From positions 1,054,001 through 1,118,000 of the forward strand of contig NC_016451.1 in the NCBI RefSeq assembly GCF_000235365.1: 64,000 bases of DNA, in the 5' to 3' direction. How positions within the stretch are numbered: position 1 is the first letter of the stretch; each line of letters opens with the position of its first letter. This document shows positions 53,961 to 64,000 of this stretch, piece after piece. The DNA comes from Eremothecium cymbalariae DBVPG#7215 (Eukaryota > Ascomycota > Saccharomycetes > Saccharomycetales > Saccharomycetaceae). Below the pieces are notes generated by a model. It did not search any database. It saw only the letters and a program-made list of their open reading frames with translations, and was not told the origin of the DNA. The position numbers were made by a program, and so were the translations under genes.

Positions 53961-54060
53961 CTACAATGATGATAAAACTACTATTTTTTAGACGTTAGAC
54001 TTCTGAATTTCAAGGAAGAAAAACGTAACATATCTGAGTATTTAAGCTCGAAACTGACCT
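53961..54060 (+). ncRNA. SNR58: C/D box snoRNA, snR58 type (guides 25S rRNA C663 2'-O-methylation)
   Basis: Box C ATGATGA is at 53966-53972 and CTGA boxes lie at 54003, 54034 and 54054. The 12 bases TAGACGTTAGACT... before the CTGA at 54003 are complementary to the conserved 25S segment AGTCTAACGTCTA. The fifth base upstream of that box is a G that faces a C, which fits the Cm663 site assigned to snR58 in S. cerevisiae. In S. cerevisiae SNR58 lies upstream of YOL098C; here it is upstream of the SDD3 (YOL098C) gene. The exact ends, and which CTGA is box D, are uncertain. The 25S sequence is from memory. Confidence 0.75.
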
Positions 54061-54373
54061 GAACAACGTGTCCAACAACGCCCCCCCAAGTCCCTCAGCC
54101 AGGGCTATCGGTCTTAGATCCAAGCCTTCTTGATAAATTGATTGTAAAAGCGTATATTTTGCGGCTGTCTTATCCTCGAGCGAGTTTTCTTTTTCTTTTT
54201 CCTTTTTCGACGACACACCAGTTTTTGAATTAAGAGTAGTTCAACTGTTTTAAACATCCAAAGCTTTCTTAAACGTCCAAAGCTTTCTCGCTTTTTGTTT
54301 TAGAGGAGAATTTTGTTGTATAACGTCTAATCACTTCATCAAAGGAAGCTACTAGCCTTTTGGTTCTGAAGCT

Positions 54374-57300
54374 ATGGTGTTTAAAAAACTAGTCTCTTTT
54401 CAGCTTGATTATGCACCAGAATACCGGTTGACTAAGTTTGTGTCGAGTCGCACTCGATTACAGGTGGTTCATATCCATTCTAAATCTTCGCCTTTGGTCG
54501 AAGGGTATTTTGCTTTGGGTACAGATTGTGTTAATGATTCGGGTGCTCCGCACACTTTGGAGCATTTAATATTTATGGGATCTAAGAAATATCCTTGGAA
54601 AGGATTGCTGGATATTTCAGGTGGTATCACGATGTCGAACACCAATGCTTGGACCGCAACTGATCAGACTGTATACAGCCTAACGTCTGCTGGTTGGGTT
54701 GGATTTAAGAAATTGCTGCTAGTTTATTTGGACCATATAGTGAATCCTAGGTTGACTGATGAGGCATGTACGACGGAGGTTTATTACATAGACCCTAAGG
54801 ACTTAGTTGATAAGGGGGTTGTTTACAGTGAAATGGAGGGCATTGAATCTGCTGCCTATTCTATTACAAATTTGGAAGTACAAAGGCTAATGTTTCCGGA
54901 AGGTAACGCCTATAGATCAGAAACAGGGGGATTGACGAAAAATCTACGGAAGTTGAGTAATGAGGAAATAAGGAAATTTCACGCAGAGAAGTATTCACCA
55001 GATAATTTGTGTTTGATTATTTGCGGCAATGTTCCTGAGGATGAGTTACTAGATGTTATACAAGAATTCGATGCCGAATTACCAGAGTTTAATAAACCTA
55101 AACGAAAAAGGCCATTTTTAGATTCACCAAGCTCGCAAATTCCCCGCAAATTATCACAAACCATAGAATCTACTGTTGAGTTTCCTGAATTAGATGAATC
55201 TCAAGGTGAAGTCGTGATCTCATGGATTGGGTTTCCTTATACTGATCATTTAAATGATTTAGCAGCATCCTTGCTATTTGATTATCTTACCGACTCTTCC
55301 TTATCACCGTTCAACAAGTACCTGGTCGAAATTGAAAACCCACTAGCTTCTAGAGTTAGATACCACACCAGTGATTATATGAGAACGATTATTAATTTAA
55401 ATGTCGAAGGTGTTCCAACTGAAAAGTTGAATGACGCTAAAAACAAGATTTTAGAGATTTTAGAAACCCATAAAATCGATTTGACAAGAATTAGACAAGT
55501 CATTGAGAATGAGAAATGGGACTATGTCTACGGACGCGAGGTTGGAGGATTCCAATTGCTAGCAGAGAGTTGTATTACCGATTTCTTATATGGTGACGAA
55601 GAAGGAAAAATATTGAAGGAATCATTAAGCAATTTAAACGACTTTGAAACCTTATTGACATGGAGCGTTCAACAGTGGCAATCCTTTATGACTCGTTTAC
55701 TAAATGAAAACAAACCTGTAATCGTTTTAGGCAAGCCAAGCTCTGAGATGTATTACCGCTTAGAAAAGGAACAGGCTGATTTGATCAATGAAAGGAAGGC
55801 CACCTTTTCACCAGAAAAAATACGGGAACTACAGAAGCAGTTAGATGACGCCCAAGTGGCAAACAATAGACCAATCCCAAGAGAATTATTGGATAGGTTT
55901 GCGATTGAAAAACCTCAAGAATCGGTTGACTTTCTTGAGACAAGAAGCATATCTACCATTGAGCACGAAGATAATGATTTAAAAGATGAGTTAACCAACA
56001 GAATCCTGAATACCAGACCAAAGGACTTCCCATTGTTCATGCATTTTGAAAGTTTCACTTCACAGTTTATTGAACTGAACTTCTTGGTCAATTCCAGAGT
56101 TGTCAAAGACACTTCTCTTTTACCTTATTACTATATCTTTTGTGAACTGTTCAATATGCCCATGAAAGCAGAAGATGATAAAATTATCAGTTTTGAAGAT
56201 GTGGTCAAAAACCTCAAGGATGAAACGATCTCTTACAATATATCTTTGGAGTTGCTTGGTCAATTCACGGACTTGATCTATTTTGGTATTCGATGCAAAT
56301 CTGTTAACTATGGTGACGCTGTGAAATGGATTAAACATTGCTTGTTTGATATGGTATTTGATGAGACACGCGTAAGAGTGTTATTGGAAAAATTCTTAAA
56401 TTCGATATTTGAATCAAAAAGAGATGGTTATAGCATGCAGGCGTCTTTAATTAATAGACATTTATTTACTGAGAGGTCAATGAAGAAGTCCACTGATGTT
56501 TTGTACGTCGAAGGGATCTTGAGAAAGGTATTGGATGATATTGATAGTGGTGAATTTGATTCCGTGGTTTTACCTAGGTTAGAGACATTTAGGGATCAGT
56601 TGAGGTCCTATTTCCACAAATTCCATATATTGATCCTTGGAGATATTGGAAAATTGGATGATGTCTATAAACCATGGGAGCAGTTGGTTAACAAACTACC
56701 TATGGACAAATCCCAAGTAGTTATACCGCCAACTCCTCGTTCTTTAGAGACAGTTTCTGAACTCGGATCTTGTCCAATGGAAGTAGCATATGTCATTACC
56801 ACACCAGGTTCCGCCTCTTCGTATATGACTTGCGTTACTTCCATCCCAATTAATCTAGACTATCAACACCCAGATTTTGCAGCTGTAGCTTTAGCTTCCG
56901 AATATTTGGGATGTGTTGAAGGCCCATTTTGGAAGGGTATTCGTGGATCAGGGTTTGCATATGGAGCATACATTTCCAAGCAGTACGAACACAATTGTAT
57001 AGGTTTCTCAATATATCGTGGAACCGACATTATTAAATGCTATCAAACTGCCAAACACATTGTTGAAGGGTTTGCTGACGGTACTACAAGGTTCGATCCA
57101 CAATTAATCAATGCTGCAATCAGCAGTCTAGTTCTCATGTTAGCAAGTGAAGGAAACTCTTATTTTAATGCTGCAGTGGTTAAATATATTGACAATTTCT
57201 GTAAAAGAAGAGGTCCCAATTTTAATACCAAATTTTTGACCAAACTTGCAACCGTTACCGTTGATGATTTGCGGAGAGTTATGGAGAAGTATTTTGTTAA

Positions 57301-57472
57301 TATGTTCAATTCTGAGGGGGGTGCTGTATTTATGAGTTGTCATCCAAGTAAGCTGGAGCCAATTCAAGAATATCTTGAATCACAAGGATATCAAGTTAAT
57401 GTTGAGGAACTAGCAGATGACCCAGATGATGAATTTTCTGATTGTGAGATAGTTGAGGACTTGGATACTTGA
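54374..57472 (+). CDS. SDD3: M16 family (insulinase-like) metalloprotease, YOL098C type
   Basis: 1032 residues (S. cerevisiae about 1037). The inverted zinc motif HxxEH is H60-T-L-E-H64 (GAPHTLEHLIFMGS). The distal glutamate of the zinc site lies about 75 residues on, in the segment EMEGIESAAYS. Four half-barrel M16 repeats fill the length, and the C-terminus is acidic. Cytosolic peptidasin-like proteases of this kind degrade peptides; the yeast substrate is not well defined. Preceded by the snR58 gene and followed by PKH, as on YOL098C-YOL100W. Confidence 0.9.
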   Translation: MVFKKLVSFQLDYAPEYRLTKFVSSRTRLQVVHIHSKSSPLVEGYFALGTDCVNDSGAPHTLEHLIFMGSKKYPWKGLLDISGGITMSNTNAWTATDQTVYSLTSAGWVGFKKLLLVYLDHIVNPRLTDEACTTEVYYIDPKDLVDKGVVYSEMEGIESAAYSITNLEVQRLMFPEGNAYRSETGGLTKNLRKLSNEEIRKFHAEKYSPDNLCLIICGNVPEDELLDVIQEFDAELPEFNKPKRKRPFLDSPSSQIPRKLSQTIESTVEFPELDESQGEVVISWIGFPYTDHLNDLAASLLFDYLTDSSLSPFNKYLVEIENPLASRVRYHTSDYMRTIINLNVEGVPTEKLNDAKNKILEILETHKIDLTRIRQVIENEKWDYVYGREVGGFQLLAESCITDFLYGDEEGKILKESLSNLNDFETLLTWSVQQWQSFMTRLLNENKPVIVLGKPSSEMYYRLEKEQADLINERKATFSPEKIRELQKQLDDAQVANNRPIPRELLDRFAIEKPQESVDFLETRSISTIEHEDNDLKDELTNRILNTRPKDFPLFMHFESFTSQFIELNFLVNSRVVKDTSLLPYYYIFCELFNMPMKAEDDKIISFEDVVKNLKDETISYNISLELLGQFTDLIYFGIRCKSVNYGDAVKWIKHCLFDMVFDETRVRVLLEKFLNSIFESKRDGYSMQASLINRHLFTERSMKKSTDVLYVEGILRKVLDDIDSGEFDSVVLPRLETFRDQLRSYFHKFHILILGDIGKLDDVYKPWEQLVNKLPMDKSQVVIPPTPRSLETVSELGSCPMEVAYVITTPGSASSYMTCVTSIPINLDYQHPDFAAVALASEYLGCVEGPFWKGIRGSGFAYGAYISKQYEHNCIGFSIYRGTDIIKCYQTAKHIVEGFADGTTRFDPQLINAAISSLVLMLASEGNSYFNAAVVKYIDNFCKRRGPNFNTKFLTKLATVTVDDLRRVMEKYFVNMFNSEGGAVFMSCHPSKLEPIQEYLESQGYQVNVEELADDPDDEFSDCEIVEDLDT

Positions 57473-58069
57473 GACCTAACAGTTCGCTAAAAACCTCAAT
57501 CTCTCAAAATCGATTTTCTGTTTGTGGTTGCTTCTGAGTAGAGTTTTGTTCGATTTTTAAACACTATTAAGGATAGCGCGGATTCTTTCTCCTCTGTTTG
57601 GATATAGTATATGAATATGTTGCGCGCTCCACTTTCTGTATTCGTTACGATCAAAGTTGTGGGATACTATGAAGAAACATGTAAATATGCAGTTTATTTC
57701 AGACTTGACTAGCTGACTTTCAGGTAGTCATGACGTTATTTGACATACAATTCATGGTACTCTTCCGCTGAAGAAATATTTTGTTACTTCCTAGATTCTG
57801 GCGAGAATTACCTACCCTTCTCAACTTGCAAGCTAGGCATAAGGCTAAGTAAACACCCTGTTATTTTAATATATGGAAACTGAACATATAATACATAATA
57901 TGAACTAAATTACAAATGATTTATATATATGCTTAGACCTCGTTATTGTAATAAAAGCAGTTAATATAAACTGCGTCAAATTTCTACATGAGTTTTTATC
58001 AATATGTAATGCAAGAGACCATGCGCAGCTAACCTGATAGACACATTATAATTGTAACCATTTAAATAT
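57473..58069. other. Intergenic, convergent SDD3 and PKH ends
   Basis: 597 bp between the 3' ends of two convergent genes. AT-rich, with no gene recognised. Confidence 0.55.
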
Positions 58070-61000
58070 TCATTTTCTAAACGCTCGCTCGCTTCTTGTG
58101 AACATCCTTGATGATGATCCCTTGATCCTTGATGAGGGAGGATATAGACTACCTTCTGAATTTCTATGAGTAGTCATTGAACGGACATGAGATGAGGCCG
58201 CCGGTAATCCATGAACTAAAGCAGATGAGTGAGGCACAGGTTGCACAGGCTGTTTTTCATAGTTTTTTCTATTAATAAAGGATTCAAATAGCCTTTCATG
58301 CTTACCATCGGAATTCTGTTGTAGTGCAGGGGTAACTGGAGCCGAATTATAATTAGCGTTTGGTGTATTAGGCTGGGATACTGTGTCGTTATGTTTAACT
58401 GGTGTGACTGAATGATATGTCTTAGGAGAGCAAGAAACTGATATAGAAGGAGTTTTGGGGATACCAGAATTTCGTCCAACTGTCAAACGAGCAGCAACAG
58501 TAGCAACTTCACTTGGAGGCTCCTCTTTATTTGCCAAAACTATGCGCTCATAATTCTTTTTGACACTCTTATTCAAAGAATTAGTCCAAATATCTAGTTC
58601 ATGTTGTGGGCAATTAAACACAAATGAATTGAAAGGCGTTTGGATTACAAAAGTACCAAAAGGATCGTTTCCGTCAGTCATTATTTCCTTAATATTAACA
58701 CCGGGAAGAGATAAGTTAATTTCATATTGGAGTTCAAAAAATAAATTAGACTCAACCGACGCCTTTATTGTTCTAACGAACACCAAACATCTACCAAAAG
58801 TTGTTATAACTACCATTTTATTGATATAATTATCCATACTCAACAGGTCAGCCGTATCATCAGTCCTAATACCTGAGAAAAGCTTCCTTATCTTACTTGC
58901 AGTTAAGCCACGATCTATGTCAATCAAGTCATCACCAAGCTTTTCTTTGTATTCTTCCTTTACGTTATCCCATATAATTACCGATTCAGAATAATAATCA
59001 CTTTCTATGAGATGAGAGCCAACCTTATCCGGACTCCTGAAGCCGGTGTTATGTCCGCCATTTCTAACAACTTGAGAAAGTAAGGTAGCCTTAGTTGGAG
59101 CTTTTGAAGACTCCACCATAACTCCACGAACCTTGTCAACTCTTTTTTCAAGATCTTGATTCTTTACAATTGCCATTTTTATCTCACCCATTCTTATAAC
59201 ACGCTCGTCCATCTTTAATAGATAGTACGACCATAATATATCAACTTTACTCAAAGGTGGAATAGATTTAATGTTATTTTGGGGACAACTTGAAGTAGGT
59301 TTTACTTCATGTGCCGAATTGGGAGTTGATTTTGGGGTTGTAGAACCTGCCGATGAACCTGCAACGATATTGCTGAAATTATGGGCTGGTGCACTATGGG
59401 AAGCCCGTTGGGTAGCACTTCTTGATGAACCAGAGCTCAAATTATTGCTACTATCATTTGATGGTTTTCTTCGATATAAAGCAACCGTTGCAGCGGATGA
59501 AGAGGCACTGCTACTCCTAGCTTGATTCTTTCTTTCCATTATTTCATTTCTAGCATGTTCCAATATCCTAGCAGTCTGCGGGTCCAATTTAACTGTAAGA
59601 TTATTAGATCTGTAACTATCATACCCATCGGCACCATTAGGATTACTATTACTGTTTGGGGAAACATTTTGCTGTAGTAACTGCTGTTGCTGTTGTTTGG
59701 TTGTTTCAGGAAATACTGGACTGGATGGGCCACCAGATTTACTGGCTGTCGTTTGTCCTCTTGAATCAGCCAATACCATAGGTTTGATATTATTAGCCTT
59801 ATCCTTTAGTGCCGGGATTGATTGCATAGCCTTGGCAGTTACTTTGTATGGCGCAATTTCAGGTGCAGCAGCAGACCATAAACTGCCATCTCGAAAGTTG
59901 ATATCACTGAAAAAAAGATGCTTCTCAATCTGTGGAATTGTCAACCGGTGCTCAGGCTTTTTGACAAGAATTTGCTTGACAAGGTCTCGCACGACCATCG
60001 GAAAACCTGCAGTAAACGCATATTGCACTTTCATAACCTTTTGGAAGGTTAGATATTCGTTTGTAGCTTTAAATGGGGGTTTTCCAGCAATCATTTGAAA
60101 AAGTATACAACCAAACGCCCAGATATCACATTTGTGATCTACCCAACTATCGTTCAACAACTCTGGGGACACATACTCTGCTGTACCAACAAAAGATTTT
60201 GACCTGGTAGTTAAATCGTACTCTTCAGTACCATCCTTACGATTTAGCAATTTCGCGGTTCCAAAGTCAGTTAGCTTTACCTTCATAGACTTATCCAATA
60301 AAATATTTTCAGGTTTAATATCCCTGTGAATAATTCCGTGTCTATGAAGAAAATAGATACCATTTAAGATCTGAGCCCCATAATACCTAGCACATTCTTC
60401 ATTAAGGGAGCCGTACTTTTTCATTATAGAAAGAAAGTCGCCGTTTGGAGCATATTCCAATAAGAAATAAAGATTGGCTTCATCTTGGAAAGTAAAAAAT
60501 AGTTTAATTATACCAGGAACATGATTACTATTCAACCGTTGCAAAGTATTCTTCTCAATGTTAACATATTTAACTTTCTTTTGACGAATTAAATACTCTT
60601 TGTTCAAAATTTTCGCAGCATATTTCTTCCCACTATCCACACTGGTCGCGAGTACAACAGTAGAATATGAACCATCCCCTAAAGCTTCGCCAAACTTAAA
60701 ATCCTTAATACCCTTCTTGATTACCTGCCTTGTGATTTTGCCCGTTTCGGGATCCTTCATATCCTTCACAAGTTTTGCAGCACCTCTTTCCGCCCATTCC
60801 TCTTGTCGCCTTTTATACGTTTCGTCAACAGACATCGAAGCAAACTGCACAGATAAAGGACCACTGTTTGCAGTTCCTAGATCAGTCAAATCCTCTGTCG
60901 TGTTTAACTTGTAAGTCTCATTGTCATAATTGTCGTCATCAGAATCAAGACTATATTGATCGACTCCTAAATGAGAATCAACAACTCCAGGTTTCTGCCC

Positions 61001-61303
61001 TACAGTAGGACTTTGAGGATTCTGCTCTTGGTCATCAAAAGGGATAAAATTTGAACTGTCCGTCAGCGCTCGCCCTATACTTGGTCTCAGTAGCTTCTGC
61101 CCATATATATGACCTCCAGAATACGGTGTATGCCCTCTTGGATTATCACAAGAATTCAAATGCCCCTCCCCTAATGTCAAGGCAGGCACTGATGCCATTG
61201 AAGGATCGTTCAGAGACGGTGGTCTACGCCTCTGAGCAGGCTTGTTCTTATGCATACTTAAACTATCATTGGGTACTAACGGTTTTTTATACTCAAAAGA
61301 CAT
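58070..61303 (-). CDS. PKH1: PDK1-type eisosome/sphingoid-base protein kinase Pkh1/Pkh2
   Basis: 1077 residues. The kinase domain is about 202-465, with glycine loop GDGSYSTVVLA (210-219), catalytic lysine K231 (YAAKIL), HRDIKPEN (D328) and DFG (346-348). The activation loop runs to SFVGTAEYVSP, and the PIF-pocket type N-lobe is PDK1-like. The C-terminal half has a PH-like fold (VVITTFGRCLVFVRTIKASVE..NPFGTFVIQTPFNSFVFNC-type) and low-complexity linkers, including a Q-tract. It phosphorylates Ypk1, Pkc1 and Pil1/Lsp1. Position corresponds to YDR490C (PKH1) and YOL100W (PKH2); one copy here. Confidence 0.93.
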   Translation of the reverse strand: MSFEYKKPLVPNDSLSMHKNKPAQRRRPPSLNDPSMASVPALTLGEGHLNSCDNPRGHTPYSGGHIYGQKLLRPSIGRALTDSSNFIPFDDQEQNPQSPTVGQKPGVVDSHLGVDQYSLDSDDDNYDNETYKLNTTEDLTDLGTANSGPLSVQFASMSVDETYKRRQEEWAERGAAKLVKDMKDPETGKITRQVIKKGIKDFKFGEALGDGSYSTVVLATSVDSGKKYAAKILNKEYLIRQKKVKYVNIEKNTLQRLNSNHVPGIIKLFFTFQDEANLYFLLEYAPNGDFLSIMKKYGSLNEECARYYGAQILNGIYFLHRHGIIHRDIKPENILLDKSMKVKLTDFGTAKLLNRKDGTEEYDLTTRSKSFVGTAEYVSPELLNDSWVDHKCDIWAFGCILFQMIAGKPPFKATNEYLTFQKVMKVQYAFTAGFPMVVRDLVKQILVKKPEHRLTIPQIEKHLFFSDINFRDGSLWSAAAPEIAPYKVTAKAMQSIPALKDKANNIKPMVLADSRGQTTASKSGGPSSPVFPETTKQQQQQLLQQNVSPNSNSNPNGADGYDSYRSNNLTVKLDPQTARILEHARNEIMERKNQARSSSASSSAATVALYRRKPSNDSSNNLSSGSSRSATQRASHSAPAHNFSNIVAGSSAGSTTPKSTPNSAHEVKPTSSCPQNNIKSIPPLSKVDILWSYYLLKMDERVIRMGEIKMAIVKNQDLEKRVDKVRGVMVESSKAPTKATLLSQVVRNGGHNTGFRSPDKVGSHLIESDYYSESVIIWDNVKEEYKEKLGDDLIDIDRGLTASKIRKLFSGIRTDDTADLLSMDNYINKMVVITTFGRCLVFVRTIKASVESNLFFELQYEINLSLPGVNIKEIMTDGNDPFGTFVIQTPFNSFVFNCPQHELDIWTNSLNKSVKKNYERIVLANKEEPPSEVATVAARLTVGRNSGIPKTPSISVSCSPKTYHSVTPVKHNDTVSQPNTPNANYNSAPVTPALQQNSDGKHERLFESFINRKNYEKQPVQPVPHSSALVHGLPAASSHVRSMTTHRNSEGSLYPPSSRIKGSSSRMFTRSERAFRK

Positions 61304-62312
61304 GGCTATTTGTTTTTATTGATCCGATTTCGAGTTATCTCTATTTAAGAATAACCAATTAATTACCCAAGCACACATATAACCAAAATAACCTGCTTTC
61401 AAATATTCTGCCTGACTAGAATCCGACCGAAGTACTTCAAAATACAAATAAATGCCTCTTCTATCCCTCTCTATAAAGAACAACTGTCTTCTTGGACTTG
61501 CGTTTAGAATCAAAAATTTATAAGGAAACCTTAATTAATAAACAACCACTGTGAAGGGCCCTCGGTTAAATCCTATTTTTCAAAGTATTTATTTAATATA
61601 GCAACAAAGAGACCAACCCAATCCCCATACAAAATACCCCTTCCAGATATTTGAAAACAATTTGTTTTAAAAACCTTTCTCTCTCTTTTATTCCAATGTA
61701 TTTATTTATTATAATTATTATTGCTGAAAGGGGTCGGTTATATAAAAACTAAAATAGCTCTTGAGAATATCCAAATGGTTACCCGGTCAGACGTACAATA
61801 TGATATAAGGATTCTCGAGTTGGCGCCAGGAACCATTTCATGTTATAAAAAGATGTAACTGAAATATTAAGGTAGCCAAAGAGATGATAAAGGGGATTTT
61901 TGGGGACTGAGACTATGTTTTATACTTGATTGAGAGTTTAATTTATTTTTAAAAATACAAAAAAAGTTTAGGTGTATTTCGTATGGCTAATTAAATAAGA
62001 GGTATAGTATTCTGCTTTGTGTGCCGTGGCGCCAAAAACGTCAGTGGATGATTTAGTGAAAAATGTACTAGACTAATTAAAAAGTTGAAAAGAGAATTGA
62101 ATTATATATGATATTTATTTTAATTAGAGTTGGAGAGGTTTTTTAAAGTTGCATCTAGTTTTTTATTCTTCATTGTAGAAAAGATATCACACACAAAACG
62201 TGCAGTAGTAGTTCGTGAACAAAAGGTAGCTACTGCGTCAAGCTCAACAGTGAGGGTTTAATTTAATATAAAATAACAAAACTAATACCATACCAAATAT
62301 TCTCTAAACTAA
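61304..62312. other. Divergent PKH / orphan ORF promoter region
   Basis: About 1 kb. It contains two GGCGCCA sequences (near 61821 and 62028), poly-T and poly-A tracts, and a TATA-like GGTTATATAAAA near 61737. No gene is recognised. Confidence 0.5.
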
Positions 62313-62912
62313 ATGTCCAATGTAAATTGTTACTTCCACTCTGAAATTCAGACGATGATTGATATGCAGCGGTTTAAAAAGCTGTACCAGAAATGGAATC
62401 CGAGGACTAAGATAGAAAATGGTCTAACGATTGCTATGTATTCGAAATCTCTGAAGGACAAGTGGAGTCACGACACTTGCCAAATTGATTCGTTGTTCGA
62501 GTTAATGGATATCAAATCTGCCGGTCATCAGTCTATCAACGGAATTTCACCTTGTTCTCTGGAGACACCAGTGGTTAGCTACAGCTGTTCACCTCCTCCC
62601 TGCAGAGGTAGATTAGTCGAACCGGTAATTCATCAAGATGATAGGAGTGGTAAGAAGTTTAAAAAACTTTGGCATATATTTAGAAAAACAAAGGGATATT
62701 GTCAACCTCAAGAGCAATTGGGAGATGTTGGAGCCATTGAACCACAAATAATATCAGGATATAAAGGAAGCTCAGGAGTTCAAGATACGCTGCATCAATC
62801 ACCAGCTAGGATGATGACACATCATTCTCTGCAAAAAACACATAGATATCATCGATCCTCTCACTACAAGAACAAATTGAAAGGTGACGCTAATAATTCA
62901 AGCACTTACTAA
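62313..62912 (+). CDS. Hypothetical protein, no recognised family
   Basis: 199 residues. No signal peptide or membrane segment. It has an N-terminal basic helix (MQRFKKLYQKWNPRTKIENG), a short Cys/Pro cluster (YSCSPPPCRGRL), a basic patch (GKKFKKLWHIFRKTKGYC), and a His/Ser-rich basic tail (MMTHHSLQKTHRYHRSSHYKNKLKG). It lies between PKH and the IZH gene, where S. cerevisiae has only a dubious ORF (YDR491C). Its own promoter space of 1 kb argues for a real gene, but I cannot assign a function. Confidence 0.5.
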   Translation: MSNVNCYFHSEIQTMIDMQRFKKLYQKWNPRTKIENGLTIAMYSKSLKDKWSHDTCQIDSLFELMDIKSAGHQSINGISPCSLETPVVSYSCSPPPCRGRLVEPVIHQDDRSGKKFKKLWHIFRKTKGYCQPQEQLGDVGAIEPQIISGYKGSSGVQDTLHQSPARMMTHHSLQKTHRYHRSSHYKNKLKGDANNSSTY

Positions 62913-63645
62913 AAACTCCTCATAATTAATATATTATATATATAAAAAAAACGGACAGAACAACATTTACCGGTAACAAAGAACTTTTCATAAATCTGTC
63001 CCTATGAGGGATTCGTGTTCGCCAATCATCACCTAAGTGATCTTCGACAGTTTTAGTGGTGAGCAACGTCAGCTTTTCTTGTTATTCAACAAAGCGTGCA
63101 AAAGGACTGACATTGCTAGCTGAAAAACAGTCTTCCAACTTAAAAAATCTATTATAGAAATTTGTGTAATAATATGAATACCATTAATAACATAGAGCCC
63201 TTAGAGAGTAACTTGCGCTTAGTATTTACGCTGCCACTTCTTGATATTTCTAGTAATGTTACACAGCAAAAGGTCCTGTTTGTACACTCTTGTAACTCTA
63301 AATATTTTCATTTTCAGAAATAGTTTCTAACAAAAAAGAAATCTTGCGCATTGGTGCATAAAACGAGGAAGTGCATACCTATTTATATCATTGCGCCGTT
63401 TCAGCAGTGATTATCAATCACTTTTGCAGTTGTGGCAGACTGCCAAGAAAATTGTGTTGTCTTAGTCGTCTTTCTCTGACGCATTTTGAAGTGTTTGAGT
63501 TTGCTAGTGACTTAGAGTATATAATATTGGTGACTAAGAATATAATATTATTGTGAACTCCCATCACAACTTCAGATCGGATAATAATTAAGTTCAGCAC
63601 CAGTACTGGTACTGGTACTAAATCAAAAAAGTTCCTGGTTATTGC
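62913..63645. other. Intergenic before the IZH gene
   Basis: 733 bp. AT-rich; a short TACTGGTAC direct repeat (AGTACTGGTACTGGTAC) lies about 43 bp upstream of the IZH start. No gene recognised. Confidence 0.5.
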
Positions 63646-64000
63646 ATGAAGACTTCTGGATTTGTAGAAAGCCGAAGATGTGGTCACAAGAAAAATTTCA
63701 ATAGAAGATTATATTCCTTTGATGAATTACCCGAGTGGCAGAAGGATAATGAACTTATTAGGATGGGTTATGTTCGGGAAACTAATTCATTTTTGGAATG
63801 TTTAAAATCAATGACATATTTCAATAATGAGTCTGTTAATATATACACACATCTAGTACCCAGTGTCACATACTTTATTCTATTATTGTTGTTTGTTGAT
63901 TTGGTTGTGACCCCAATGTTTCCTGGAACCACCATGCGTGAGTACATTATGATTGACTTTTATTTGTTTGGCGTATTTGTGTGTTTGATGTGCAGTACTT
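63646..64000 (+). CDS. IZH1: PAQR-family membrane protein, Izh1/Izh4 type, 5' part
   Basis: 118 codons are visible and the frame is open at the window end. The N-terminal cytosolic part carries DELPEWQKDNELIRMGYVRETNSFLECLKSMTYFNNESVNIYTHLVP, the conserved PAQR entry motif with the ExxNxxxH block (NESVNIYTHL). Two hydrophobic segments follow (SVTYFILLLLFVDLVV and DFYLFGVFVCLMC). PAQR proteins are seven-helix membrane proteins; yeast Izh proteins affect zinc and lipid homeostasis. Position corresponds to YDR492W (IZH1) and YOL101C (IZH4), again one gene for two ohnologs. Confidence 0.88.
   Translation, partial: MKTSGFVESRRCGHKKNFNRRLYSFDELPEWQKDNELIRMGYVRETNSFLECLKSMTYFNNESVNIYTHLVPSVTYFILLLLFVDLVVTPMFPGTTMREYIMIDFYLFGVFVCLMCST

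Overview
The window is nuclear DNA of a budding yeast of the Saccharomycetaceae. Genes are compact and nearly intron-free. The one spliced gene has the yeast signals GTATGT, TACTAAC and ACAG. tRNA genes have internal promoters, and solo LTRs sit beside them. Several adjacent pairs are split between two chromosomes in Saccharomyces cerevisiae but are interleaved here as single copies. Genes of the YEL032-YEL048 block alternate with genes of the YJR044-YJR050 block, and genes of the YDR488-492 block with YOL098-101. That points to a lineage that diverged before the whole-genome duplication (Eremothecium, Kluyveromyces or Lachancea type). I cannot fix the genus from the sequence alone.

Layout: 1-2015 is the 3' part of NAT1. 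2151-3235 holds tRNA-Ser(AGA) and three tandem solo LTRs. 3677-7944 holds the ROD1/ROG3-type alpha-arrestin and ATG18, adjacent as in YFR021W-YFR022W. 7945-10333 is a long gene-free stretch. 10334-17690 holds a DUF676 lipase (LPL1-like), TCA17, FRD1, GLY1 and IES6. 18011-48182 is the merged YEL/YJR block: YEL043W-like, ISY1, GDA1, NAD kinase, UTR2, cytochrome c, UTR4, RAD23, ANP1, eIF5A, MCM3, SPF1, TAH11, SSC1/ECM10, VPS55 and an unrecognised frameshifted gene. 48624-50145 holds divergent tRNA-Gln(CTG) and intron-containing tRNA-Arg(ACG), each with an LTR about 60 bp upstream. 50298-64000 is the merged YDR/YOL block: PAC11, SLD5, an snR58-type snoRNA, SDD3, PKH1/2, an orphan ORF and a partial IZH1/IZH4-type gene.

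The genes are mostly housekeeping: replication (MCM3, TAH11/Cdt1, SLD5), secretory pathway (GDA1, ANP1, SPF1, TCA17, VPS55), metabolism (GLY1, FRD1, NAD kinase, UTR4, cytochrome c), protein quality control (RAD23, SSC1, NAT1), autophagy and membrane signalling (ATG18, PKH, ROD1), cell wall (UTR2) and motor (PAC11). Recognisable regulatory sites fit several of them: a PACE element at RAD23, E-box (Cbf1-type) sites at UTR4, a heat-shock element at SSC1 and a Hap1-like site at the cytochrome c gene.

The most unusual items are: a GC-rich island with seven perfect inverted repeats between ANP1 and the eIF5A gene; LTRs that all begin 60-62 bp upstream of a tRNA gene in the same relative orientation; two genes broken by a single base at a homopolymer, one of them at an A AAA AAA slippery heptamer; a 19-nt intron in tRNA-Arg(ACG); and an snR58-type snoRNA identified from its guide.
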